A DNA stretch of 64,000 nucleotides. It comes from LMUY01 sp965198895 (GTDB lineage: Bacteria; Pseudomonadota; Alphaproteobacteria; Acetobacterales; Acetobacteraceae). Shown one piece after another: positions 1 through 8,152 of the stretch; the first letter of the stretch is position 1, and each line of letters begins with the position of its first letter. The notes under the pieces were generated by a model that saw only the letters and a list, made by a program, of their open reading frames with translations, was not told the DNA's origin and did no database searches. The position numbers and the translations under genes were made by a program. The stretch lies in the NCBI GenBank assembly GCA_965198895.1, contig OZ240676.1:4588001-4652000 (forward strand), in the 5' to 3' direction.

Positions 1-1
1 C

Positions 2-2605
2 TCCGGCGCGTCCGACTACGCGTTTGCTCTGCCGATGCTGACGGCCATTCCAGCCAACGAGCCGGCGAAGGTGTTGCCGTGGATCGCCGGGCGGCCGGTC
101 GCGGGCCACGTTATCCCGGCCACGGCCAACGATGTCGGCATGGCCGGATTCGTGGACGATGTGGCACCGGGCCAGATCTCGGGCTGGGCGGTCAACCTGC
201 GTGCGCCGTCGGTGCGTGTCTCGCTAGACCTGGTGATCGACGGTGTGGTGGTGGATACGGTCGTCGCCGACCAGCCGCGGCCGGACCTGGCCGTGGCTGG
301 CATGGGGGACGGGTTCTCGGCCTTCGTGCTGAACCTGAAGCCGGACAAGGCGTTCCAACAGCCCCGCGAAGTGTCCATCCGGGTGTCGGGCACGCAGATG
401 GAGCTGTGCAACAGCCCCTTCCTGGCCCTTCCGCCGCTGCCGTTCCGTGGCTTCTTCGACCGGCTGCACGGCACCTCCGCGCATGGTTGGATGCTGAACA
501 CGTTCGACCCGAAGACGCCGGTGGTGGTCGAGGCAGTGTGCGAAGGCAAGGTCCTCGCCCAAGCATCCGCCAAGCTGTTCCGTGGTGACCTGCTGGATGC
601 CGGGCTGAACGAGGGCTTTTGCGCGTTCAAGATCGAGATCGGCGCGGCCTTGCTCGACCTGCTGGGCAAGGAGGTATCGGTGCGCGTCGCCGGGACCGAT
701 CTGGTCCTGCCGGGCTCGCCCAAGATCGCGACGCAGAACGCCAATATGCTGCGCTACCTGCGCCCGCTGCGCGGCATGAACCCGGCGTTGCTGCCGCGGC
801 TGAAGCGCATGATGAACTACCGCGCCGGGCCGAGCGGCGTCTCCATCGTCATGCCGGTCTACAACACGCCGCGGGAATGGCTGATCGAAGCGCTCGAGAG
901 CGTGCGCACGCAGTGGTGCGACCGATGGGAGCTGATCTGCGTCAACGACTGCTCCACCCTGCCGCACGTGGCCCAGGTGCTGCAGGCGTATGCCAAGCAC
1001 GACCAGCGCATCCGGGTGTTCAACTCGCCGCAGAACCTCGGCATCGCGCGCGCGACCAATCTCGGCCTGCGGGCGGCGCGCGCGGAATACGTGGCCTTCA
1101 TGGACCATGACGATCTTCTGGAGCCGGACGCGGTCTATCACCTGATGCGGACCGCCAAGTTGTCCGAGGCGGATTTCATCTACTCGGACGAAGCCACGAC
1201 GGACGAGAAGATCGTCAGCATCGCCGACGTGAAAGCCCGGCCGGCGTTCTCCTACGACTATTACCTGTCGCACCCGTATTTCGTGCACATGCTGTGCGTG
1301 CGGCGCGAGATCGCCTACCAGATCGGTGGTTGGGACGAGAGCATGGCCATCTCGGCCGACGTCGACTTCGTGCTCCGCATCCTGGAACACGCCAAGATCG
1401 TCGCCCATGCGCCGCGCGTGCTCTATCGCTGGCGCACCCATGGCAGCAGCACGGGCCATTCCAAGAAGGAAACCGTGATGGCCGCGACCCGCGGCGCGCT
1501 GCAGCGGCACCTGGACCGCCGCGGCACCGGCGCCACCGTCGAAGACGGGGTGTGGTTCAACCAGTTCCGGGTGAATTGGCCGGCCAGTAGCGGGCGCATC
1601 CTGATCGTGATCCCGACGAAGAATAAAGCAGCCTTGGTCCGCACCGCGGTCGAGTCGATCGAGAAGACGGCCGCCGGTGCGGAGTACCGGCTGGTGCTGG
1701 TCGATCACGAGTCCGACGAGCCGGAGAGCCAGGCATATTTCGCCGAACTGGCCGAGCGTCACACCGTGATGCCGTATGAGGGACCGTTCAACTACTCCCG
1801 TATGAACAACGTGGCCGTGGCCCAGCACGGTGCCGATTGCGAGTTCGTGCTGTTCCTGAACAACGACATCGAGGCGATCACCGATGGCTGGCTCGATCGC
1901 ATGCGGAGCCTGGCCAACCGCGCGGAGGTCGGCGCCGTGGGCGCGCTACTGCTGTATCCGGACAGGCGCGTGCAGCATGCCGGGGTGATCCTCGGCTTCA
2001 ACGGCTCGGCGGAGGCGACGTTCAAGTTCGAGTTCGCCTACCTGGACAACAAGGGCACACGCAACCTCGGCTATAATTGCAGCCTGACCTCGGTGCGCGA
2101 CTATTCGGCCGTGACGGCGGCTTGCTTGATGATGCGCAGATCGGTGTTCGAAGACCTCGGCGGCTTCGACGAGAAGCTGGTGGTCGGTTTCAACGACGTG
2201 GATCTGTGCCTGCGCGTCCGGGAGATGGGGCTGAAGGTACTGTACGACGGCGCCACCGTGCTGTTCCACTACGAGAGCGCGACCCGCAGCCAGACCAAGC
2301 AGGTCATGCATCCGGAAGATACCGAGCTGATGCTCGAGCGGCACGCGGGCATTCTTCGGGATGGCGATCCGTTCTACAATCCGAATCTGAGCGACGTGAC
2401 ACAGGACCATATCCTGCGCGAGGACGTTGGATGCCGCGCGTTCGCACCGCGGGTCACGATCATGGATGCACCGGTGTTGAGAGCGCATCGGGTCAACGTG
2501 CCCGACGCGATCAAGGGCAAGAAGCCTACGCCCGGCGTTGTCACGGAGAGCCAAGGCAAGGCCCGCGCCCGGCGCCGCCCGGCGATGGCGGACGGCGCCG
2601 GGTAG
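2..2605 (+). CDS. Two-domain family 2 glycosyltransferase, 5' end outside window
   Basis: A large glycosyltransferase carrying two GT-A (GT2) domains in tandem. Counting from the ATG at 35, the first begins near residue 268 (SIVMPVYNTP) with a DHDD sugar-nucleotide/metal motif near 356; the second begins near residue 520 (LIVIPTKNK) with an NND motif near 612. Before them lie two related modules of about 95 residues (about 38-130 and 138-228), each with a GW(A/M)xN core and a GFxAF end. The reading frame is open to the window edge, so the true start is probably upstream; the ATG at 35 is the first seen. It probably adds sugars to a surface polysaccharide or glycoprotein; donor and acceptor are unknown. 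It ends one base before the stop of convergent pheT. Confidence 0.85.
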   Translation, partial: SGASDYAFALPMLTAIPANEPAKVLPWIAGRPVAGHVIPATANDVGMAGFVDDVAPGQISGWAVNLRAPSVRVSLDLVIDGVVVDTVVADQPRPDLAVAGMGDGFSAFVLNLKPDKAFQQPREVSIRVSGTQMELCNSPFLALPPLPFRGFFDRLHGTSAHGWMLNTFDPKTPVVVEAVCEGKVLAQASAKLFRGDLLDAGLNEGFCAFKIEIGAALLDLLGKEVSVRVAGTDLVLPGSPKIATQNANMLRYLRPLRGMNPALLPRLKRMMNYRAGPSGVSIVMPVYNTPREWLIEALESVRTQWCDRWELICVNDCSTLPHVAQVLQAYAKHDQRIRVFNSPQNLGIARATNLGLRAARAEYVAFMDHDDLLEPDAVYHLMRTAKLSEADFIYSDEATTDEKIVSIADVKARPAFSYDYYLSHPYFVHMLCVRREIAYQIGGWDESMAISADVDFVLRILEHAKIVAHAPRVLYRWRTHGSSTGHSKKETVMAATRGALQRHLDRRGTGATVEDGVWFNQFRVNWPASSGRILIVIPTKNKAALVRTAVESIEKTAAGAEYRLVLVDHESDEPESQAYFAELAERHTVMPYEGPFNYSRMNNVAVAQHGADCEFVLFLNNDIEAITDGWLDRMRSLANRAEVGAVGALLLYPDRRVQHAGVILGFNGSAEATFKFEFAYLDNKGTRNLGYNCSLTSVRDYSAVTAACLMMRRSVFEDLGGFDEKLVVGFNDVDLCLRVREMGLKVLYDGATVLFHYESATRSQTKQVMHPEDTELMLERHAGILRDGDPFYNPNLSDVTQDHILREDVGCRAFAPRVTIMDAPVLRAHRVNVPDAIKGKKPTPGVVTESQGKARARRRPAMADGAG

Positions 2606-2606
2606 C

Positions 2607-5057
2607 TTAACCCCGCAGCGTAGCGCCGGTCGCTTTGGCCGCCGCCTCGATCACCTTGGTTCCGAGCGCCTCGATCTCGGCGTCGGTCAACGTCGCCGTC
2701 TGTGGTTGGATCACGACTTCCACCGCAAGCGACTTCTTGCCGGGCGGAATGTGCTCGCCCTCGTAGACGTCGAACAACGAGACCGCGCTGATCAGGCCGC
2801 GCGCGGCCCCCCGCACGGCGCGCAGCAGCGTTTCAGCCGGGGTCGCAGCGTCCACGACGAAGGCGAAGTCCCGCCGGAGTGGTTGAAAGGCGGGCAGGTC
2901 GGGCGCTGCCTTGCGCCGGCGCTTGGGCTCGGGCACGGCATCCAGCAGCACTTCGAACGCGATAGCCGGGCCGGGCAGGTCCAGCGCGGCCAGCACGCGC
3001 GGATGCAGTTCCCCGAATGTGGCCAGCGCCAGTTTCGGCCCTTGCCGCACCGTGCCCGACCGGCCCGGATGGTAGTGGGCCGGTGCATCCGCCGTGACGC
3101 CCAGGCTCTCCACCGGAAGGCCGAGTGCGGCGAGCAGTGCCAGCACATCGGCCTTGGCAGTCAGCGCCGTGATCGGACCGCCCGGCGGCCAGCTGCGTGG
3201 GGTCGGGCCGTAGCGCAATCCGGCGGCGACGACCTGTTGCGAGGTCTCGGTGAAGGCTGGTCCTATTTCAAACAATCCGCCGGACGGCTGGCCGCGCGCG
3301 CAGTTGCGGGCGGCCGCCGGCACCAGCGTGGCCAAGGGCGTCGGGCGCATCTGGTCCAGATCGGAGGCGATCGGATTGAGCAGCCGCAGCGCCGCCGGCG
3401 TATCTCCGAACAGCGCGGCCCGCTCGTGCGCGACGAAGGAGAATGTGACGCATTCCAGCATGCCCCGGCTTGCCAGCATGCGCCGTGCCGTGGCGGCGCG
3501 GACCTGGCGCGGCGTGTAGGTGGCAAGTGGCACGGGGGCCATGGCCGGCATCGAGACGGGCGGCACGCTATCCAGCCCGCGCAGCCGCAATACCTCCTCG
3601 ACCAGGTCGGCTTCCGGTTCTGCGACCGCGCAACCGGCTGCGGCCGCAAGGGCCTGTTCCGGCAGCAGGGCGGGGGCTTGGTCCATCACGGCGATGGCGG
3701 CGACGTCGTTGCGCCAGGGCGGAACCGCCACGGTGACGCGCTCGGTGTCGCGCATTTGGACGGTGAAGCCGAGACGTTCCAGCGACTGGACGGCCTCGCC
3801 TCCGGGCACAGCCAAGCCACCGAGGCTCGCCAGCCGGGCGAAGCGCAGGCTCGCGGTGCGGTGCCAGTCCGGTTCTTTGCCGGCCTCCACGACCTCGCTC
3901 GGCTGGCCGCCGCATAGCTCCATGATCATGGTCGTGGCGGCATCGAGGGCCGCGGGGGGCATCGACGGATCGACGCCACGCTCGAACCGGCTGCGTGCGT
4001 CGGAGATGATGTCGTGGCGGCGGCCGGTCAGGGCGACGGCCACCGGGTCGAACAGCGCGCATTCGATGAAGACGTCGGTCGTGGCCTCGGTACAGCCGCT
4101 GGTGGCCCCGCCCATCACCCCGGCCAGTGACTGCACACCGGCTGCGTCGGCGATCACGCAATCCTCGGACGTCGGTGCATAGTCCTTGCCGTTCAGCGCG
4201 GTGAAGGAATGGCCGGTGCCGCTCCGCATCGTCAGCACGGGGCCGTCGAGCTTGCCCGCGTCGAACACGTGCAACGGGCGGCCGAGGTCGATGGTGAAGA
4301 AGTTGGTGATGTCCACCAGGGCGCTGATCGGCCGCAGCCCGATTGACCGCAGCCGCCGCTGCAGCCACTCGGGGCTCGGTCCGTTGCGCACACCGCTGAT
4401 CGTGCGGCCCAGCACCCACTTGCAGGCGGCGGACTCGATGTCCCACCGGATGCGGGAGGGAAACCGCCCTTTCACCGGCGGCGGGCTCCAGGGCACGAGC
4501 GTGCCAACCCGGGCGGCCGCGAGATCGCGAGCCACGCCGCGCACGGCCAGAGCGTCGCCCCGGTTCGGGGTGACGGAAATCTCGATCACCGGGTCGTCCA
4601 GCCCGGCGTAGGCAGGATAGGATACGCCTATCGGTGCATCGTCCGGCAGGTCGGCGATGCCGTCATGCTCGTCGCCGAGCCCCATCTCCCGGTACGAGAG
4701 CAGCATGCCGGCGGATTGCACCCCGCGGATCTCGCCAACCTTCAGAACAGTGTTCAGGCCGGGGATGTGGCTGCCCGGCGGCGCGAACACCGCCTTCATA
4801 CCGGCCCGCGCGTTGGGTGCGCCGCAGACCACACTCACGATGCCGTCCCCGGTATCCACCGTGCAGACACGTAGCCGGTCCGCATTGGGGTGCTGCACCG
4901 CCGCCGTCACGTGCGCCACGCGGAACGGCGCCAGGGCCGCGCCGGCGTCCTCCACACCCTCCAGCTCCAGCCCGATCCGGGTGAGCGTGTCGGTGATGGT
5001 GGCGAGTGGTGCGTCCGTCTGCAAATGGGTCTTGAGCCACGAGAGCGAGAACTTCAT
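2607..5057 (-). CDS. pheT: Phenylalanine--tRNA ligase beta subunit
   Basis: Beta chain of the cytoplasmic alpha2-beta2 phenylalanyl-tRNA synthetase. About 816 residues, the usual length. In order: short N-terminal segment starting MKFSLSWLK, EMAP-type tRNA-binding domain (about 40-150, with HPNADRLRVC), the B3/B4 editing and B5 domains in the middle, and the C-terminal ferredoxin-like anticodon-binding domain (about the last 95 residues). The start is fixed by an ATGA overlap with the pheS stop, so the two subunits are translationally coupled. The frame extends further upstream inside pheS, but only this ATG gives the family's standard N-terminus. Confidence 0.96.
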   Translation of the reverse strand: MKFSLSWLKTHLQTDAPLATITDTLTRIGLELEGVEDAGAALAPFRVAHVTAAVQHPNADRLRVCTVDTGDGIVSVVCGAPNARAGMKAVFAPPGSHIPGLNTVLKVGEIRGVQSAGMLLSYREMGLGDEHDGIADLPDDAPIGVSYPAYAGLDDPVIEISVTPNRGDALAVRGVARDLAAARVGTLVPWSPPPVKGRFPSRIRWDIESAACKWVLGRTISGVRNGPSPEWLQRRLRSIGLRPISALVDITNFFTIDLGRPLHVFDAGKLDGPVLTMRSGTGHSFTALNGKDYAPTSEDCVIADAAGVQSLAGVMGGATSGCTEATTDVFIECALFDPVAVALTGRRHDIISDARSRFERGVDPSMPPAALDAATTMIMELCGGQPSEVVEAGKEPDWHRTASLRFARLASLGGLAVPGGEAVQSLERLGFTVQMRDTERVTVAVPPWRNDVAAIAVMDQAPALLPEQALAAAAGCAVAEPEADLVEEVLRLRGLDSVPPVSMPAMAPVPLATYTPRQVRAATARRMLASRGMLECVTFSFVAHERAALFGDTPAALRLLNPIASDLDQMRPTPLATLVPAAARNCARGQPSGGLFEIGPAFTETSQQVVAAGLRYGPTPRSWPPGGPITALTAKADVLALLAALGLPVESLGVTADAPAHYHPGRSGTVRQGPKLALATFGELHPRVLAALDLPGPAIAFEVLLDAVPEPKRRRKAAPDLPAFQPLRRDFAFVVDAATPAETLLRAVRGAARGLISAVSLFDVYEGEHIPPGKKSLAVEVVIQPQTATLTDAEIEALGTKVIEAAAKATGATLRG

Positions 5058-6124
5058 GACGCCACTCCCTCGTGCAGGGCGACGGGGGCGAGCGGGTTGA
5101 ACCCGTAATGGCGCAGCCAACGCAGGTCGCACTCGTAGAACGGCCGCAGGTCGGCGATGCCGTATTTCAGCATGGCGACACGCTCCACGCCCATGCCGAA
5201 CGCGAATCCTTGCCACACCCGCGGGTCGATGCCGCAATTGGCCAGCACGCGCGGATGCACCATGCCGCTGCCCAGGATCTCCAGCCAGTCGCCGCCACCA
5301 CCCAGTTCTCCGGTGCGCCGGTTCCAGCCGATATCGACCTCCATCGAGGGTTCGGTGAACGGGAAATAGGAGGAGCGGAAGCGCACGGGCAGGTTGGCGA
5401 TGCCGAAGAAGGCGCGCAGGAAATCGATCAGGCAGCCCTTCAGGTGGCCGAGCGTCAGGTTGCGGTCGATCGCGATGCCCTCGCACTGGTGAAACATCGG
5501 CGAGTGGGTGGCGTCGTGATCCGCCCGGTAGACCCGGCCCGGCGCGATCACCCGCATCGGCGGTTCGCCGCCCAGCATGGAGATGATCTGAACGTTGGAG
5601 GTGTGCGTGCGGAGCACCCGCGGCTGACCGTCATCGGTGCCGGGGACATAGAACGTGTCCATCTCGGTGCGCGCCGGGTGATGGGCCGGGATATTCAGCG
5701 CCGCGAAATTGCTCCAGGCGGTCTCGATCTCCGGCCCTTCACCAACGCTGAAGCCCATTGCGCCGAAGATCGCCGCCATCTCCTCCATCGTGCGGCTGAT
5801 CAAGTGGATCAGGCCGGGTTGTTCAGGCGGCGGGGGCAGGGTGACGTCGATCCGCTCGGCGGCGAGGCGCGCATCGAGGGCGGCAGCATCGAGGTTGGCC
5901 CGGCGCGCCTCGATCGACCCGGTGATGCTGTCGCGCAGGCGGTTCAGCGCCGCCCCGCGCTCGCGCCGCTCGTCGGGCGTGGCGCGGCCGAGTTCCTTGA
6001 GCATGGCGGTGAGCCGGCCGGATTTGCCGAGTACGCCGACCCGGATCGCATCGAGCGCACCCAGATCGGTCGCGGCGGCGAGGGCAGCCTCGGTCTCGGC
6101 TTGGAGGGTGTCGAGGTCGGTCAT
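5054..6124 (-). CDS. pheS: Phenylalanine--tRNA ligase alpha subunit
   Basis: Catalytic alpha chain, 356 residues, a class II synthetase. An N-terminal coiled-coil (about 1-90) precedes the catalytic core. Visible core motifs are HPARTEMDTFYV, LRTHTSNVQ (motif 2 region), FHQCEGIAID, and the motif 3 stretch MGVERVAMLKYG near the C-terminus. The start MTDLDTLQAE at 6124 is preferred over a more upstream ATG five codons earlier. The gene sits downstream of rplT and a small exported-protein gene, separated by a strong palindrome (6152-6182) that could modulate read-through into pheST. Confidence 0.96.
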   Translation of the reverse strand: MTDLDTLQAETEAALAAATDLGALDAIRVGVLGKSGRLTAMLKELGRATPDERRERGAALNRLRDSITGSIEARRANLDAAALDARLAAERIDVTLPPPPEQPGLIHLISRTMEEMAAIFGAMGFSVGEGPEIETAWSNFAALNIPAHHPARTEMDTFYVPGTDDGQPRVLRTHTSNVQIISMLGGEPPMRVIAPGRVYRADHDATHSPMFHQCEGIAIDRNLTLGHLKGCLIDFLRAFFGIANLPVRFRSSYFPFTEPSMEVDIGWNRRTGELGGGGDWLEILGSGMVHPRVLANCGIDPRVWQGFAFGMGVERVAMLKYGIADLRPFYECDLRWLRHYGFNPLAPVALHEGVAS

Positions 6125-6151
6125 TCTATGTTTCCGCAACGAACGTTTCTG

Positions 6152-6182
6152 CTCCCTCTCCCGTGGAAAACGGGAGAGGGAG
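6152..6182. repeat. Palindromic intergenic repeat, family A (CTCCCTCTCCC type)
   Basis: Perfect 12-bp inverted repeat (6152-6163 with 6171-6182) around a 7-base loop, in the 70-bp gap between the exported-protein gene and pheS. The same CTCTCCC/GGGAGAG core recurs at 11383, 26066, 31461, 31561, 62701 and 62797 in this window. The transcript would fold into a very stable hairpin without a following U-run on either strand, so a REP-like element is more likely than a simple terminator. Confidence 0.8.
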
Positions 6183-6195
6183 ACCTAATGCGCAC

Positions 6196-6627
6196 TCAAG
6201 GCCCCACCCCGAACGCCTTGTAGCTGCCCATCTTGCTGATATAGGCCTTCACCAGATCCTCGGCGATCGGGCCCGCTGTGCCATCCTGCCGGCCGTAGAA
6301 GAACGCCTGCATCTTCTCCGGCGCGGAGATGTCGGTCACCAACATCGTCACCCCGTCCTGCCGGCGGAACCAGGCGAGGAACACGGCGCGGCCGTCGATC
6401 GTGGGGCCACCCGGGCGGCCCGTCACGTCGAAGCCGTAATGGCCGATGTAGTCGGCAAGGTCGTGCAGGAACCCGGCATCGTCCGCCGGGCCGATCCGCA
6501 AGGTCACCACCGCGAGGGGAGGGCCGAGACCGCTCAGCTGCGCCCGGGCCGGGGGCGCCAGCAGCAGCGCCAGCCCGGACAGGAGCGGCATAGCCAAGCC
6601 ACGCCGAGTCACGGGCCAGCACGCCAT
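6196..6627 (-). CDS. Small exported protein of unknown function
   Basis: 143 residues. The first ~29 form a typical signal peptide (positive MACWPVTRRG, hydrophobic LLSGLALLLA, cleavage after PPARA). The mature part is about 113 residues with no cysteines and no motif I recognise. The ATG is three bases after the rplT stop (TAG GCT ATG), so the gene is an integral member of the rpmI-rplT-pheST operon and is probably translationally coupled to L20. An internal ATG at 6591 would shorten the n-region. The product is probably periplasmic; why it sits among translation genes is not evident. Confidence 0.75.
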   Translation of the reverse strand: MACWPVTRRGLAMPLLSGLALLLAPPARAQLSGLGPPLAVVTLRIGPADDAGFLHDLADYIGHYGFDVTGRPGGPTIDGRAVFLAWFRRQDGVTMLVTDISAPEKMQAFFYGRQDGTAGPIAEDLVKAYISKMGSYKAFGVGP

Positions 6628-6630
6628 AGC

Positions 6631-6987
6631 CTAGGCCAGCGCGGCCTGAACCTTCTGCACCACGGCGGCGAATGCGGCCGGGTCGTCGAAGGCGAGGGCG
6701 GCGAGCACCTTGCGGTCCATCTCGATACCGGCCTTGTTCAAACCGTCGATAAATCGGCTGTAGGTGATCCCGTGCTCGCGCACCGCCGCATTGATGCGCT
6801 GGATCCATAGCCCACGGAACTCGCGCTTCTTAACGCGGCGATCGCGATAGGCGTATTGCAGGCTCTTCTCGAGCCGCTCCAGCGCGATGCGGTAGTTGGT
6901 CGAGCTGCGGCCGACGAAGCCCTTGCTCTGCTCGAGAACTTTTTTGTGCCGGGCGTGGGTGGTTACACCCCGTTTGACGCGTGCCAT
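6631..6987 (-). CDS. rplT: 50S ribosomal protein L20
   Basis: 118 residues, the standard length, starting MARVKRGVTTHARHKK and containing the conserved RSSTNYRIA and REFRGLWIQRINAA segments. L20 binds 23S rRNA early in large-subunit assembly and in several bacteria represses its own operon by binding the leader mRNA. It lies 12 bp downstream of rpmI in the conserved rpmI-rplT pair. The usual upstream partner infC is not here. Confidence 0.98.
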   Translation of the reverse strand: MARVKRGVTTHARHKKVLEQSKGFVGRSSTNYRIALERLEKSLQYAYRDRRVKKREFRGLWIQRINAAVREHGITYSRFIDGLNKAGIEMDRKVLAALAFDDPAAFAAVVQKVQAALA

Positions 6988-6999
6988 TCCGGGTGCTCC

Positions 7000-7203
7000 T
7001 TACGACAGGCCGTAGGGGGCCCACTGCTTGACGGTCAGGCCGTCAGCATGGGTCATCGTCTGGTTGCCGCGCGCGGACCGCTTCATCTTCTGCGTCCGCT
7101 TGATCAGGCCGTGGCGCTTGCCGCACGGGCCCGAGATAACCTTGCCGGTCGCGCTGATCTTGAATCGCTTCTTGACCGACGACTTCGTCTTCAACTTGGG
7201 CAT
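7000..7203 (-). CDS. rpmI: 50S ribosomal protein L35
   Basis: 67 residues, basic, starting MPKLKTKSSVKKRFK with the conserved GKRHGLIKRT segment. The start at 7203 is chosen because AAGGAG lies 6 bases upstream and because the family begins MPKLKT; longer in-frame starts would add a non-conserved tail. First gene of the minus-strand operon rpmI-rplT-exported protein-pheS-pheT. In most bacteria infC is directly upstream; here the upstream neighbour is the divergent dapF. Confidence 0.97.
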   Translation of the reverse strand: MPKLKTKSSVKKRFKISATGKVISGPCGKRHGLIKRTQKMKRSARGNQTMTHADGLTVKQWAPYGLS

Positions 7204-7292
7204 TTGCATCTCCTTGTTCAGAAACCTGCTAAAAACGCAGGCGTCGCGGCCGGGCATGCCCATCCAGGCCCGGCTCGCAGACGAGGGGCCAG

Positions 7293-7321
7293 TCTTTAGC
7301 CCTGGCTTACCCTGTAATCAA
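7293..7321 (-). promoter_or_regulatory. Candidate promoter of rpmI-rplT-pheST operon
   Basis: On the minus strand TTGATT (7316-7321) and TAAAGA (7293-7298) are separated by 17 bp, giving a leader of about 80 nt before rpmI. The leader contains a small hairpin (about 7228-7244, CCTGC/GCAGG arms) that could take part in L20 or L35 feedback. The match to sigma-70 consensus is modest. Confidence 0.4.
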
Positions 7322-7335
7322 GGGGAGGCTATAAG
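7307..7335 (+). promoter_or_regulatory. Candidate dapF promoter, possibly giving a leaderless mRNA
   Basis: TTACCC (7307-7312) and TATAAG (7330-7335) are 17 bp apart. The -10 ends 7 bases before the dapF ATG (7343), so transcription would begin at or next to the start codon. The only purine-rich stretch (7322-7328) lies between -35 and -10 and would not be transcribed. It overlaps the opposing rpmI promoter. Confidence 0.35.
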
Positions 7336-7342
7336 CCGCCGC

Positions 7343-8152
7343 ATGCGGATCCCCTTCCACAAGATGCATGGCGCCGGCAACGACTTCGTAGTGGTGGACG
7401 AGCGCGCCGGATCCGTAGCGCTCAGCCGGTCGCGCATAGCGGCCCTGGCCGACCGCCACACCGGGATCGGCTGCGACCAGTTCATCACCATAGAGCCCGC
7501 TCAAGACGCACACGCCCGGCTGCGCTTCTTCAACCCCGACGGCGGGGAGGCTGGCGCCTGCGGCAACGGCACGCGCTGCGCCGCCGACCTGCTGATGCGC
7601 GACACCGGCCACTCCGTCCTCAGGCTGCTGACCTTGGGGGGCTTGCTGGAAGCCGTTCGCCTGCCCGACGGCCGGATCCGCGTCGACATGGGCGAGCCCC
7701 GGCTCGATTGGCGCGACATCCCGCTCGCCCACCAGGCCGACACGCTGCATCTCGACATGCCGGGTGACCCGGCGGCTGTCTCCATGGGCAACCCGCACGT
7801 CACCTTCTTCGACGAGGCGCTGGACCAGGCGCCGGTACGCGGCCCGTCGGTCGAGCGCGACCCGATGTTTCCGCAGGGCGTGAATGCCGGGTTTGCCCAG
7901 GTCCTGGACGGCGCCCGGATCCGCCTGCGCGTTTGGGAGCGGGGGGCCGGGTTGACGCTCGCCTGCGGATCGGGCGCCTGCGCCGCGCTGGTCAATGCCA
8001 GCCGCCGCGGCCTGACCGGGCGCGCCGCCACCGTGATCGTCGATGGCGGCGCGCTGGACATCACCTGGCGCGAGGACGGCCATGTCGAGATGACCGGGCC
8101 GGTCGCCAGCGCGTTCGTGGGGCAGTTCGACCCCGATGCCTTCCCGGCCTGA
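7343..8152 (+). CDS. dapF: Diaminopimelate epimerase
   Basis: 269 residues. Converts LL- to meso-diaminopimelate in lysine and peptidoglycan synthesis, a cofactor-independent reaction with two cysteines. Both catalytic motifs are visible: GGEAGACGNGTRC in the N-terminal half and LACGSGACAAL in the C-terminal half. The N-terminus MRIPFHKMHGAGNDFVVVD is typical, fixing the start at 7343; in-frame sequence upstream is not conserved. It heads a four-gene plus-strand operon ending with ftsY. Confidence 0.97.
   Translation: MRIPFHKMHGAGNDFVVVDERAGSVALSRSRIAALADRHTGIGCDQFITIEPAQDAHARLRFFNPDGGEAGACGNGTRCAADLLMRDTGHSVLRLLTLGGLLEAVRLPDGRIRVDMGEPRLDWRDIPLAHQADTLHLDMPGDPAAVSMGNPHVTFFDEALDQAPVRGPSVERDPMFPQGVNAGFAQVLDGARIRLRVWERGAGLTLACGSGACAALVNASRRGLTGRAATVIVDGGALDITWREDGHVEMTGPVASAFVGQFDPDAFPA

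Noticed and set aside
224..1828. Long minus-strand open frame (534 codons) opposite the glycosyltransferase gene
   Set aside because: It is the antisense shadow of a high-GC coding region; no conserved motifs, no ribosome site, and the plus-strand frame has unmistakable GT2 motifs.
2538..3917. 459-codon plus-strand frame over pheT
   Set aside because: Arg/Gly/His-rich composition typical of an antisense frame; pheT on the minus strand is certain.
5072..6223. 383-codon plus-strand frame over pheS
   Set aside because: Antisense shadow of pheS with no recognisable product.
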